DNA of 64,000 bases from Actinacidiphila epipremni (GTDB lineage: Bacteria > Actinomycetota > Actinomycetes > Streptomycetales > Streptomycetaceae), in the NCBI RefSeq assembly GCF_012034175.1, contig NZ_JAATEJ010000004.1:124001-188000 (forward strand), written 5' to 3'. This document shows positions 34,373 through 43,342 of the stretch, one piece after another (position 1 is the stretch's first letter; each line of letters begins with the position of its first letter). The notes under the pieces are model-generated. The model did not search any database and had not been told where the DNA came from. It was given only the letters and a program-made list of their open reading frames with translations. A program made the translations under genes and the position numbers.

Positions 34373-35830
34373 TCAGCGTTCCAGCGCCCGGTCCACCAGC
34401 GGGCCCGCGGCCCCGGTGTAGGCGGCCGGGTCCAGCAGCTCGGCCAGCTCCTCGCGGCTGAACAGCCCCTTGAGCCGCGGCAGTTCGGCCAGCACATCGG
34501 CGAGCGCCCGCCCGGACCCGGCGGCGAGCAGCGACGCCTCGCCCAGCAGCTCCTTCGCCGCGACCTTCCCCAACCGCGGTGCCAGCACCGCCGATATGCG
34601 CTCGGAGGCGATCTGCCCGCCGGTCGCGTCGAGGTTGGCGCGCATACGTTCCGGGTGCACGGTCAGCCCGCGCACCAGCTCCACCGCGGTGTGCGCGGCC
34701 CCGCCGGTCAGCCGCAGGGCCTCCCGCAGCGGCTGCCACTCGGTGTGCCACACGCCCGCCGAGCGCTCGTCCTCGGTGACCAGGCACTGCGTCACCACCA
34801 TGGACAGCGCCGGGACTTGCAGGGCGGCCGACCGGATGAGGGTGGCCAGCACCGGGTTGCGCTTGTGCGGCATCGCCGAGGACGCCCCGCGCCCCGCCCC
34901 GCCGGGCTCGGCGGCCTCGCCGACCTCGGTCCTGGCCAGCACGAGCACGTCCGCGGCGATCTTGCCGAGCGCGCCCGCGGTGTGCGCGAGGACCGCGGCG
35001 AGGTCGGCGAGCGGGGTGCGCAGCGCGTGCCAGGGCAGCACGGGCACCGCGAGCCCGGTCTCGGCGGCGAACGCCTCGACCAGGTCCAGCACGGCGGCCG
35101 GCGGCGCGCCCTCGCCGGCGTACTGGTGGTAGCCGGCGAGCGTGCCCGCGGCGCCGCCGAGGGAGACCGGCAGCCCGTGCTCGGCGACCGCGTCGACGCG
35201 TTCGGCGGCCTCCAGCACCAACTGCCGCCAGCCCGCGGCCTTCAGGCCGAAGGTGGTGGGCACGGCGTGCAGCGCGAGGGTGCGGCCGGCCATGACGGTG
35301 TCCCGGTGGCCGGCGGCGAGTTCGGCCAGGGCGTCGGCGACGGCCCGCAGGTCCGCGCGGACGATCCGCAGCGCCCGGGCGGCCACCAGCATCTCGCCGG
35401 TGTCGAGGATGTCCTGGCTGGTGGAGCCGCGGTGCACGAACTCCGCGGCCTCCGGCGCCTGTTGCGCGACCACCGCGGTGAGCGCCTTGACCAGCCCCAC
35501 CACCGGGTTCGCGGTCTCCCGGGCGGCGAGCGCGAGCGCCCGTACGTCCAGGTGCTCCGCGCGCGCGGCTGCGGTGATCGCCTCGGCGGCCGAGGCCGGC
35601 ACCGTCCCGCAGCGGACCTGGGCCCGTACGAGAGCGGCCTCGGCGTCCAGCATGGCCTGGAGCCACGCGAGGTCGCCGACCGCCGCCTCGACCGGGGTGC
35701 CCACCCGCACCGGCGACAGCAGCCCGGTGTCGGCGTAGGCCGACGCCCCCGGGCCGGCCGTGTGCGTGCCGTCCGCGCTGTCCGCGCCGCTCGTGCCGCT
35801 CGTGCCCTCGGCGTACCCCATCGTCGTCAT
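34373..35830 (-). CDS. nitrosuccinate-lyase-like (CreD-type) fumarase/ASL-superfamily lyase
   Basis: A 485-residue lyase of the fumarase/adenylosuccinate-lyase/PcaB superfamily. Conserved regions are RGSTSQD (134-140), HAVPTTFG (188-195) and the signature loop GASSAMPHKRNP (315-326) with the catalytic Ser318/319. In cremeomycin-type pathways such a lyase splits nitrosuccinate into fumarate and nitrous acid. That reading rests on the directly coupled flavoenzyme gene (stop and start overlap in ATGA, 35827-35830). Alternatives are 3-carboxymuconate cycloisomerase or argininosuccinate lyase, less likely here. It is the last gene of the seven-gene minus-strand operon. Confidence 0.8.
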   Translation of the reverse strand: MTTMGYAEGTSGTSGADSADGTHTAGPGASAYADTGLLSPVRVGTPVEAAVGDLAWLQAMLDAEAALVRAQVRCGTVPASAAEAITAAARAEHLDVRALALAARETANPVVGLVKALTAVVAQQAPEAAEFVHRGSTSQDILDTGEMLVAARALRIVRADLRAVADALAELAAGHRDTVMAGRTLALHAVPTTFGLKAAGWRQLVLEAAERVDAVAEHGLPVSLGGAAGTLAGYHQYAGEGAPPAAVLDLVEAFAAETGLAVPVLPWHALRTPLADLAAVLAHTAGALGKIAADVLVLARTEVGEAAEPGGAGRGASSAMPHKRNPVLATLIRSAALQVPALSMVVTQCLVTEDERSAGVWHTEWQPLREALRLTGGAAHTAVELVRGLTVHPERMRANLDATGGQIASERISAVLAPRLGKVAAKELLGEASLLAAGSGRALADVLAELPRLKGLFSREELAELLDPAAYTGAAGPLVDRALER

Positions 35831-37815
35831 CCCTTCACTCCCGCGCTCCTGGCCCTGCCGGTGGGCCGCCCCTGCGGCAGCGGCGGTGCGGGCAGCGCCA
35901 GCACCGCCGCCGCGATGTCGTCGGAGTCCTCCAGCGTCACCGAGCCGACCCCCGGGCGGATGCCGGCCGCCGTCACCCAGTGCACGGACTCGGTGGGCAC
36001 ACCGTAGGCGAAGCGCCGCGGGTGCGGCGTGCCGTGGGCGTCCAGCAGGTGGTAGGGGCGGCGGGAGACGGCGAGGCCGCCGGTCTCGTAGTCCGCGCCG
36101 TCCGAGCCGGGCACCCGGTAGGGGCGGCACTGCCCGGTGCGCAGCAGGTGGCCCATCAGCGGGTCGGCGGTGCGGCGCAGGTCGATGTCCGGCAGCCGGG
36201 CCTCGATCAGCGTGGTCGCCGCCACCCGCACGTCCGGGATCTCGGTGGACGTCGCGACGAAGCACGGCTGCTCGCCGCCGGTGCCGATCCGCATGCCCGG
36301 GCCGGTCACGTCCAGCACGCCCGCGTCGATGAGCGCGGCCATCTCCTCGATGCGGGAGGCGGGCGGCCCGATCGACAGGTAGGCGTTGAGCGGGGTGTAC
36401 CAGCCGTCCAGCTCGTCGCGGTGCGAGGCGGCGTCCAGGCCGCCGTGGTCGACCGCGAGCCGCACCTCGTTGCGCAGGTCGCGCAGGATGTCCAGGGCGG
36501 CCTTGAACGGCCCGTCCACGTTGCCCTCGTGGGCCTTGCGGACGTCCTCGTCGAGGTAGCCGCGCAGCCACTGCCGGAAGGCGGCCAGATCGTGCAGCGC
36601 GTGCGTGTCGTACGGGCGGGCCACCCGCTCCCAGTCCCAGCGCTCGGCCGGGTCGATACCGGCCTCGTCCAGCAGCTTCTGCTCGTCCGGCCCGGGCGCG
36701 GCGCGCAGGTAGCGGGCGGCGAAGTCCGCGGCGGCGGCGGGGGTTTCCCGGCGGGCCAGCAGCGTCTCGTAGTAGACGCACTGCACTTCCATCGCGATCA
36801 GCGCCCACAGCCCGGTCCCGAAGCGGATCGGCTCGCGCGCGGTCGAGGGCGTGCGCAGCGCCGCGACGTATTCGGCGGTCAGCAGCCGGGGCGCGTAACG
36901 GCCGTGCGGGCCCTTCTGGTTCTCGCCGCGCGCCTGGTAGGGCACCCCGCGCCGGGAGCCGGCGAAGAGGTGCGGCTCGCGGCCCGAGCGGTGGTAGACC
37001 AGCCGCCCGCCGGTGCGTTCGAAGACGCCGCCGCGGCCGTGCGTGAACAGCGCCATGTAGTCGAAGAAGTTGAGGCCGAGCCCGCGCAACAGCACGTTCT
37101 CGCCCGGCCGTACGCCGCTCAGGTCCACGTCGGCGGGGTTGGCCGGGGCGATGTACGTCAGCCCGTGCGCGGCGGCGTAACCGGCCAACTCCCGCTCCTG
37201 CGCGCTCGGCAGGACCGGTACGTGCCCCTGCGCGAGCAGCACCGCGCCCAGGCCGGTCAGCCGGGTGCCGTCGGCCAGCAGCACCGCCTGCGGCCCGTGC
37301 GGGCCCAGCCGCGTGTCGGCGTCGTCCAGCGCGACCGCCCGGGAGGCGTGCACCCGTACCCGTACGTGCAGCGGCGCGTCGGCGGCGACGTGCCGGAAGG
37401 CCCATGTCAGGTACTGGCCGTACAGCGCGCGGGTCGGGTAGGTGTCGGGGCCGAGCGCGCGGGCCTCGCACAGCGCCGGGTCGTCGGGGGCGCTGCTGCC
37501 GGACGCCTCGGCGATGTCGACCAGCGCCTTCGCCCACGCGTACAGGCTCGGGCCTGCCGCCAGCGGCCCGGCGATCCGCACGCTCGGGTCGGTGAACACC
37601 GTCACCTGGGAGGCGACGGTGTTCATCAGCAGGTGCCGGGACTGCGACAGGCGCCACACCCGGCCCGCGCCCGGCGGGTCGGGGTCGACGACGTGCACGG
37701 TCAGCCGGTTCCAGCGCGGGGCGACCCGCTCGCGCGCCACCAGCCGCTCCAGCAGCGACAGGCCGCGCGGCCCCGCGCCGACCAGGCACACCTCCAGGGC
37801 GCTCTTGCCGCTCAC
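35827..37815 (-). CDS. FAD-dependent L-aspartate N-oxygenase-like protein (CreE-type nitrosuccinate synthase)
   Basis: A 662-residue flavoprotein of the FAD/NAD(P)-binding PF13454 type. The dinucleotide motif VCLVGAGPRGLSLLERL is at 9-25, then LTVHVVDPDPPGAG, LLRGLGLNFFDYMALF and CFVATSTEIPDV. Length and layout match CreE and FzmM, which oxidise L-aspartate stepwise to nitrosuccinate. Its overlap with the CreD-like lyase gene gives the full two-enzyme aspartate-to-nitrous-acid route. GTG 37815 lies 17 bp past the aminotransferase stop. The Pro/Arg-rich last 25 residues are probably disordered. Confidence 0.8.
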   Translation of the reverse strand: MSGKSALEVCLVGAGPRGLSLLERLVARERVAPRWNRLTVHVVDPDPPGAGRVWRLSQSRHLLMNTVASQVTVFTDPSVRIAGPLAAGPSLYAWAKALVDIAEASGSSAPDDPALCEARALGPDTYPTRALYGQYLTWAFRHVAADAPLHVRVRVHASRAVALDDADTRLGPHGPQAVLLADGTRLTGLGAVLLAQGHVPVLPSAQERELAGYAAAHGLTYIAPANPADVDLSGVRPGENVLLRGLGLNFFDYMALFTHGRGGVFERTGGRLVYHRSGREPHLFAGSRRGVPYQARGENQKGPHGRYAPRLLTAEYVAALRTPSTAREPIRFGTGLWALIAMEVQCVYYETLLARRETPAAAADFAARYLRAAPGPDEQKLLDEAGIDPAERWDWERVARPYDTHALHDLAAFRQWLRGYLDEDVRKAHEGNVDGPFKAALDILRDLRNEVRLAVDHGGLDAASHRDELDGWYTPLNAYLSIGPPASRIEEMAALIDAGVLDVTGPGMRIGTGGEQPCFVATSTEIPDVRVAATTLIEARLPDIDLRRTADPLMGHLLRTGQCRPYRVPGSDGADYETGGLAVSRRPYHLLDAHGTPHPRRFAYGVPTESVHWVTAAGIRPGVGSVTLEDSDDIAAAVLALPAPPLPQGRPTGRARSAGVKG

Positions 37816-37831
37816 GCCGCCGCCCCCGTCC

Positions 37832-38980
37832 TCACGCGGCGGGGCGCGCGTGCCGGCGCAGCGCGGCCCGTACCGCCTCGGCGACCCTCTCGACCTGCGG
37901 CCCGGTCAGCTCGGCGTGCATGGGGATGGCGAGCTGGCGGGAGAACAGGTCGGCCGACACCGGGCAGGTCTGCTTGCTGTCGTAGACCGGCTGGACGTGG
38001 CAGGCCCAGGTGCCGTGCCCGCAGCCGATGCCCTGCCCGCGCAGCTCCGCGGCGACCGCCGAGCGGTCCACCCGCGGGTCCAGCGTGAGCAGGTAGGACT
38101 GCCAGGCGTGCGTGCGGTCCGCCGGCACGTACGGCACCGCGGCCAGCTCCTCGTCCGCGAACAGCTCGCCGTAGCGGGCGGCCACGGTGTTGCGGCGCGC
38201 CAGGAGCTCACCGACCCGGCCGAGCTGCACCTGGAGGATCGCGGCGGCGATGTCGGAGAGCTTGTAGTTGTAGCCGGCCTCGGTGAACACCGGGATCGGC
38301 AGCCCGACGACCTTCGCCTGGTCGAAGATCGGCTCGATGCCGAAGGACGACATCAGCCGGGCGCTCGCGGCCAGCGCCGGGTCGGCGGTCAGCAGCGCGC
38401 CGCCCTCGCCGCTGGTGGCGCCCTTGCGGCCGTGGAAGGACAGGCAGCCCACCGGCGCCAGCGCGCCGGCCTCCTTGCCCTGGTAGGTCGCGCCGACCGC
38501 GCAGGCGGCGTCCTCGACCAGGAACAGCCCGTGCCGGCCGGTGATCTGGAGCAGTTCGGTGTAGTCGGCGGGCATCCCGAGGGTGTCCACCGCGATCACG
38601 CCGACCGTGCGCGGCCCGATGAGGTCCAGCACGGCCTGCGGGTCGACGGTGCCGGTGTCGGCGCGCACGTCGGCGAAGACCGGGACGGCGCCGACGTACT
38701 TCACGGCGTGTGCGGGCGCGGGGAAGGTGTAGTCGGCGACGATGACCTCGTCGCCGGGCTGCACGCCGAGCGCGAGCAGCGCCAGGTGCAGCGCGGCACC
38801 GCAGTTGGTGACGGCGACCGCGCCGCCGACGCCGTACCGCCCGGCGAGCTGCTGCTCCAGCGCCTTGCCGCGCGGGCCCTGCCCGGCGGGCCAGCCGGAG
38901 GCGAACACCTCGGCGACAGCGGCCAGTTCCGCCTCGCCGAGGCTGGGGTACACCAGCGGGATGGGTTCCTGGGTGGTCAT
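37832..38980 (-). CDS. DegT/DnrJ/EryC1-family PLP aminotransferase
   Basis: A 382-residue aminotransferase. The PLP lysine is Lys186 in SFHGRKGATSGEGGAL, preceded by LVEDAACAVGA (PLP-binding Asp). Family members usually aminate sugars, but related enzymes in aminoflaviolin pathways aminate a hydroxynaphthoquinone. Next to a THN synthase and a cupin oxygenase the latter is the better reading. That amine would be the substrate for diazotisation. ATG 38980 directly abuts the cupin stop codon. Confidence 0.85.
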   Translation of the reverse strand: MTTQEPIPLVYPSLGEAELAAVAEVFASGWPAGQGPRGKALEQQLAGRYGVGGAVAVTNCGAALHLALLALGVQPGDEVIVADYTFPAPAHAVKYVGAVPVFADVRADTGTVDPQAVLDLIGPRTVGVIAVDTLGMPADYTELLQITGRHGLFLVEDAACAVGATYQGKEAGALAPVGCLSFHGRKGATSGEGGALLTADPALAASARLMSSFGIEPIFDQAKVVGLPIPVFTEAGYNYKLSDIAAAILQVQLGRVGELLARRNTVAARYGELFADEELAAVPYVPADRTHAWQSYLLTLDPRVDRSAVAAELRGQGIGCGHGTWACHVQPVYDSKQTCPVSADLFSRQLAIPMHAELTGPQVERVAEAVRAALRRHARPAA

Positions 38981-39547
38981 CTACGCCTCACCGTCGGCGG
39001 CTTGGGGGGAGGTGGCCCCGGCGGGCGGGGCCGGGGGAGTGAAGGTGAGCGGGGTGATCTGCCGGACGTCGTAGCGGTCGCGCAGCTTCTGCACGGCCCC
39101 GGAGTCGACGGTGGTGCCGGCGCCGAAGATCTCGCAGATCTCCTCGAAGTAGCGCTCGTGGTCCGGCGGCGGGGACGCCTGGAAGAGCATCCTGGCCGGG
39201 GTGTCGGTGGGGTTGGTGAAGGCGTGCGGGGTGTTGCTCGGCACGAACATGCAGCTGCCCGCGCCCGCCCGCAGCGGCCGGTCGCCCTCCGGTGACTTCC
39301 ACTGCCGCCAGTCGTCGCCCTCGCGCTCGACCGGCTCGAAGGCGAACAGCTCCAGCTCGCCCTCCAGGACGTAGAAGAACTCCGTGGAGTGCTCATGCAG
39401 ATGGGCCCCGACGTTGAAGCCCGGCGGCACGATCACCTCGAAGGTCGAGGCGAAACCGCCGTCCGCGCCGGTGACCTTGAAGGTGACGTCCTGCGCCTTG
39501 GTCAGCAGCCGCTTGCCCGCGCCCGGCGGCACGATGAGGCCCCTCAT
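38981..39547 (-). CDS. cupin-fold monooxygenase (THN to flaviolin oxidation, MomA-like)
   Basis: A 188-residue single cupin with metal-binding residues in GAHLHEHSTEFFYVLEGELE and PSNTPHAFTN. Small cupins beside RppA-type synthases oxidise 1,3,6,8-tetrahydroxynaphthalene to flaviolin or mompain-type quinones. The start at 39547 overlaps the synthase stop by 4 bp, so the two are translationally coupled. The sequence alone shows only the fold; the reaction is inferred from context. Confidence 0.82.
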   Translation of the reverse strand: MRGLIVPPGAGKRLLTKAQDVTFKVTGADGGFASTFEVIVPPGFNVGAHLHEHSTEFFYVLEGELELFAFEPVEREGDDWRQWKSPEGDRPLRAGAGSCMFVPSNTPHAFTNPTDTPARMLFQASPPPDHERYFEEICEIFGAGTTVDSGAVQKLRDRYDVRQITPLTFTPPAPPAGATSPQAADGEA

Positions 39548-40656
39548 GCCACCGCCCTCTCGGCCGCGCGCTCGGCGGACCGTACGAAGTCCCGCTCGAA
39601 GGCGGTGCCTTCGTGGGTCCAGGTGCCGACCGCCATCTCCGCGGTGATGCCCGGGCCGAAGCCGGCGATCAGGCCGGTCGCGCCGGGCAGCGGCACGCCC
39701 TCCTCGATGAGCCGGCGCAGCGCGTCGAAGACGACGGCGCTGGCGATGTTGCCGTACTCGGTGAGGGTGGCCCAGCTGTGCCGGAACATCTTGCTGTCCA
39801 CGCCGAGGAACTTGCTGAGGTCGGCCAGGATGCGCGGGCCGCCGGCGTGCACGATGTAGTAGTCGAGATCGGCCACGTCCCAGCCGTGCTCGGTGACCAG
39901 TTCGCGCAGGACCGGCGCCAGCGGCTCCATGGTGCCCGGCACCCGGCGGTCGAGCTGGAAGTGGAAGCCGCTCGCGCGCACCGCGTAGGAGATCCAGTCC
40001 TCGGTGTGCGGGATGAGGTAGGAGGCGTTGCGCTCCAGCCGGATGCCGCTGCCGCCGCTGCCGCGCACCACCGCGGCGGCGACCGCGTCGCCGAACAGGC
40101 CGTCCGACAGCAGCGATCCGACGTTGTCGTCGACCGGCTGGTAGCACAGCGAGCACAGCTCGCACGAGACGATCAGCACGTTGGAGTCGGGGTAGGCCCG
40201 GCAGAAGTCGTGGGCCCGGTTGATGGCCGCCGCCCCTGCCGCGCAGCCCAGTTGGGCGATCGGGATCTGCCGGGTGCTGGCGCGGAAGCCCAGTTCGTTG
40301 ATCAGCCACGCGGTCAGCGACGGCATCAGGAAGCCGGTGCAGGAGACGTAGATGATCGCGTCGACGTCGGCCGCGGTGAGCCCGGCGTTGCCGAGCGCGT
40401 CCTGGATGACGGCCGGGGTGCGCTTCTTGGACTCCGCCTCGTAGATGCGGTTGCGCTCCTCCAGGCCCGGGTGGCCCAGGGTGTCCTCGATGGGCTGCAC
40501 GATGTGTCGCTTGCGCACCCCGGTGTTCTGGATCAGCCGTAGCGCGAGCGGAAGTTGGGGCTTGCCGGCGTGGACGCGGGCGGCGAAGTCCAGCGTCTGC
40601 TCCATGGTGATGACATGCTCGGGCACGCTCACCGACGGCTTGCACAGCGTGGCCAT
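39544..40656 (-). CDS. rppA: type III polyketide synthase, 1,3,6,8-tetrahydroxynaphthalene synthase
   Basis: A 370-residue chalcone-synthase-fold enzyme, very close to streptomycete RppA from the first residues (MATLCKPSVSVPEHVITMEQ). Catalytic Cys138 (LGCAAG), His270 (IVHAGGP) and Asn303 (EYGNIAS) fall at the numbers known for the S. coelicolor enzyme, as does the active-site Cys106 (VSCTGF). It should condense five malonyl-CoA into 1,3,6,8-tetrahydroxynaphthalene. The start codon overlaps the methyltransferase stop by one base. It supplies the core scaffold of the cluster. Confidence 0.95.
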   Translation of the reverse strand: MATLCKPSVSVPEHVITMEQTLDFAARVHAGKPQLPLALRLIQNTGVRKRHIVQPIEDTLGHPGLEERNRIYEAESKKRTPAVIQDALGNAGLTAADVDAIIYVSCTGFLMPSLTAWLINELGFRASTRQIPIAQLGCAAGAAAINRAHDFCRAYPDSNVLIVSCELCSLCYQPVDDNVGSLLSDGLFGDAVAAAVVRGSGGSGIRLERNASYLIPHTEDWISYAVRASGFHFQLDRRVPGTMEPLAPVLRELVTEHGWDVADLDYYIVHAGGPRILADLSKFLGVDSKMFRHSWATLTEYGNIASAVVFDALRRLIEEGVPLPGATGLIAGFGPGITAEMAVGTWTHEGTAFERDFVRSAERAAERAVA

Positions 40657-41729
40657 CAGCCGGCCTTCCTCGCGGACAGCACGGCCTGGACGGGGATGGC
40701 GTCCGGCGGCAGCTCCGAGGGGTCCTTGGTGACCGCCTGGGTGACCTTGAAGCCCGCCTCCTCCAGCCAGCTGACGTACACCGACTGCTTCTGCGGGCCG
40801 CCCTGGCCCATGGTGCAGCCGATGAAGAAGCTCGGGAAGAAGTCGACGTTGTAGTTGTCGCGGTCCTTGATGTTCTCCGGGTAGACCGGCACCAGGATGT
40901 GCAGCTGCCCGCCGGGCCGGAGGGCCGCGTGCGCACCGCGCAGGATCGTCAGCACCTCGGCCTTGTCCCACATGTCGAGGAAGTGCTTGATGAGGACGAC
41001 GTCGTAGCCCTGCGGGATGCCGTCGAAGACGTCGCCGCCGATGAAGGAGCAGTGCTCGGCGACGCCGTGGGCGCGGAAGTTCTCCAGCGCCTCCTCCTCC
41101 TTCTCCGGCAGGTCGAAGGTCGTCACGTGCAGGCCGGGCGACTTCTTCAGCTCGTAGGTGTGGATCGCGCCGAGCCCGGTGTTGCCGGCGACGTCCAGCA
41201 CCTGCGCGCCGGCGGGCACGTCGATGGTGCCGAAGAACCACGGGTCGATACGGGCGGTGACGTTGTCCATCAGCGTCGCCCACGACTCGCGCAGGTCCTT
41301 GTGCTCGGCGACGGCGCCGTAGAGCGTGCCGTCGTAGCCGTAGAGGGTGGACAGGCCCGCGAGCTTGCCGGTGCGGGCGCTCTCGGTGAGGTAGAAGACC
41401 TGCCGCAGCGCCACCACCTTGATCATGTTCATGTAGGTCAGCGCACGCTTGAGGTCGGACTCGGGCACGTCGGCGAGCGCGTCCAGCGTGTAGCGGCCGG
41501 TGCTCTCGTCGAGCGCGACGAAGTCCTCCTTGACCAGCAGGTGCAGCAACTGCTCCACGGTGTCCGGCTTGGTGCCGGCGGCGGCGCCCAGGTCGGCGGC
41601 GGTCAGGCCGGGGGTGGCGCGCAGCTGGTCGATCAGGCCGAGTTCGAAGCAGGACAGCAGGTTCATGAAGCGCGCGGGGCCCACCATGTACTCGCGGAAG
41701 CGGGCGAGGGTGGCATCTGGCGTGGTCAT
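40656..41729 (-). CDS. SAM-dependent O-methyltransferase
   Basis: A 357-residue methyltransferase with a winged-helix dimerisation domain (about 5-105; CFELGLIDQLRATPGLTAAD) and a SAM domain with motif I VLDVAGNTGLGAI near residue 183, then LKKSPGLHVTTFDLPEKEEE and HAALRPGGQLHILVPV. It is of the plant-like small-molecule O-methyltransferase class. It lies inside the operon between the ligase (4-bp overlap) and the THN synthase, so a hydroxyl of the naphthalene or naphthoquinone is the likely acceptor. Confidence 0.9.
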   Translation of the reverse strand: MTTPDATLARFREYMVGPARFMNLLSCFELGLIDQLRATPGLTAADLGAAAGTKPDTVEQLLHLLVKEDFVALDESTGRYTLDALADVPESDLKRALTYMNMIKVVALRQVFYLTESARTGKLAGLSTLYGYDGTLYGAVAEHKDLRESWATLMDNVTARIDPWFFGTIDVPAGAQVLDVAGNTGLGAIHTYELKKSPGLHVTTFDLPEKEEEALENFRAHGVAEHCSFIGGDVFDGIPQGYDVVLIKHFLDMWDKAEVLTILRGAHAALRPGGQLHILVPVYPENIKDRDNYNVDFFPSFFIGCTMGQGGPQKQSVYVSWLEEAGFKVTQAVTKDPSELPPDAIPVQAVLSARKAG

Positions 41730-43342
41730 TGCTCTGATCCCTTCGAGTGGGCGTGCGGCGGGAGTTGCGTCGATGCGGACTCCTGGAGGCGGCGCGACAG
41801 CTCGACCCGGCGGACCTTCATGGTTGCCGTGCGCGGCAGTTCGGCGGCCGGGATCTGCACCGGGTCGGCGAGGTGCGGGAAGCGGGCGGCGGCGGCCCGC
41901 CAGCGGTCCAGGTCGATCGGTCGGTCGTCCTCGGTGCAGATCACCGGAACGGGCTCGGAGTTGGGACCGATCACGACCACCAGCTCGGTCAGCTCGTCGA
42001 GTCGGGCGAGCATCACGTCCTCGATCTCCAGCGTGCTGCTGGTCTCGGGCACGATGTCCACCTCGCGGTCCAGCATGTGCAGGCAGCCGCGCCGGGTGCG
42101 GTAGCCCACGTCGCCGGTGCGCCACCAGCCCTCGTTCTTGTTGGCGTCGTAGCGCTCCTGCTCGCCGTGGTAGCTGTGCGCGATGCCGTCCCAACGGACC
42201 TCGATGAAGCCGGGGTTGTCCTTCGAGGGGTGCTTGCCGTCGCGGCTGACGACCCGCACCTTCGCGCAGCCCGGCATCGGGAAGCCGACGCAGCGGCCGT
42301 CCACCCGGTGCGCGGACCTGCTGAAGTAGGGGCGGCCGACGGCCGGTCCGACCTCGCTCTGCCCGTAGATCTGGAAGAACAGCGGCACACGGCGGCCGGA
42401 GGCGCGGATCAGCCGGGTGATGGTGCGCGGGTGGATCGCGTCGAAGGTGCTGGAGAAGTACTTCACGGACGCGAACGGCCGGCGCGGGTCGTCGGCGAGC
42501 GGCTCCCAGTCCATGAACGCGTTGGGCAGCGCCTCGATGAAGGTCGGCTTGTGGGCGGCGAACAGCTCGGCGACCTCGTCGGACTTGGGGTTGTTCATCA
42601 GCAGCGTCGGCAGCGACTTCATCAGCACCAGCGACATCGCCGCGTACATCCGCGAGTGCACGAAGGGCAGGTTGATCGCGATGGTGTCGCGCCGCCACAT
42701 CAGCGACAGCAGCCACCACTGCGGGCGCAGCCGCACCCCCATGGTGCGCGGGGTGTGCACGACGAGCTTGGGCACCCCGGTGGTGCCCGAGGTGTGGGTG
42801 ATCATCGCCGGCTCGTCCAGGCCCCGGTGCACCGGCTGCACGCGCGGTGAGCCGGCCAGCTCCGGCAGGCTCGTGGCGCCCTCCCACCGGCCGCCGGTGA
42901 TCAGCACGCCCGCGGTCAGGTCGCGTACCGGCTCGTCGGCCAGCAGGTCCAGCTTGGGCAGGTCGGTCAGCAGGAACGGCTGGTCGAGCCGGCCGAGCAG
43001 GATCGCGACGGTCCGCGCGTCCAGCGCCGGGGACAGCATCACCGGCACCGCGCCGATCCGCGAGGAGGCCGAAGCGAGCATCCACACATCGAAGTTGGGC
43101 AGCTTGTAGATGGCGATGTGGTCGCCGGCCCCGACCCCGGCCGCGGCCAGCCGGCGCGCCAGGTCGTCGATGTGCGCGGCGAGTTGAGTGACCGTCAACT
43201 TCCTCCCGGCAGAGGGGAGTACGTCCAGATCGTGGTCGAGTACGAGTCGGGTCGTGGCGTGCCGCGCCGCCGCCATCTCCGGCATACTGCCGAGTTGGAG
43301 GCCCTGCCGGGCTATCCGCCGGTCGACCATGAAGCCCATCAT
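41726..43342 (-). CDS. AMP-forming acyl-CoA-ligase-like enzyme, putative diazotase (CreM/Fur5-like)
   Basis: A 538-residue ANL-superfamily enzyme. The P-loop THTSGTTGVPK is at 182-192, the A5 region is IYGQSEVGPAVG, A7 is WWRTGDVGYRTR and the A10 Lys is in TATMKVRR, so ATP-dependent adenylation should be possible. No acid substrate generator is otherwise needed in the cluster. In cremeomycin and furaquinocin pathways homologues use ATP and nitrous acid to diazotise an aryl amine. ATG 43342 has AAGGAG 9 bp upstream. It is the first gene of the operon. Acyl-CoA ligation of a precursor is the alternative. Confidence 0.8.
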   Translation of the reverse strand: MMGFMVDRRIARQGLQLGSMPEMAAARHATTRLVLDHDLDVLPSAGRKLTVTQLAAHIDDLARRLAAAGVGAGDHIAIYKLPNFDVWMLASASSRIGAVPVMLSPALDARTVAILLGRLDQPFLLTDLPKLDLLADEPVRDLTAGVLITGGRWEGATSLPELAGSPRVQPVHRGLDEPAMITHTSGTTGVPKLVVHTPRTMGVRLRPQWWLLSLMWRRDTIAINLPFVHSRMYAAMSLVLMKSLPTLLMNNPKSDEVAELFAAHKPTFIEALPNAFMDWEPLADDPRRPFASVKYFSSTFDAIHPRTITRLIRASGRRVPLFFQIYGQSEVGPAVGRPYFSRSAHRVDGRCVGFPMPGCAKVRVVSRDGKHPSKDNPGFIEVRWDGIAHSYHGEQERYDANKNEGWWRTGDVGYRTRRGCLHMLDREVDIVPETSSTLEIEDVMLARLDELTELVVVIGPNSEPVPVICTEDDRPIDLDRWRAAAARFPHLADPVQIPAAELPRTATMKVRRVELSRRLQESASTQLPPHAHSKGSEQ

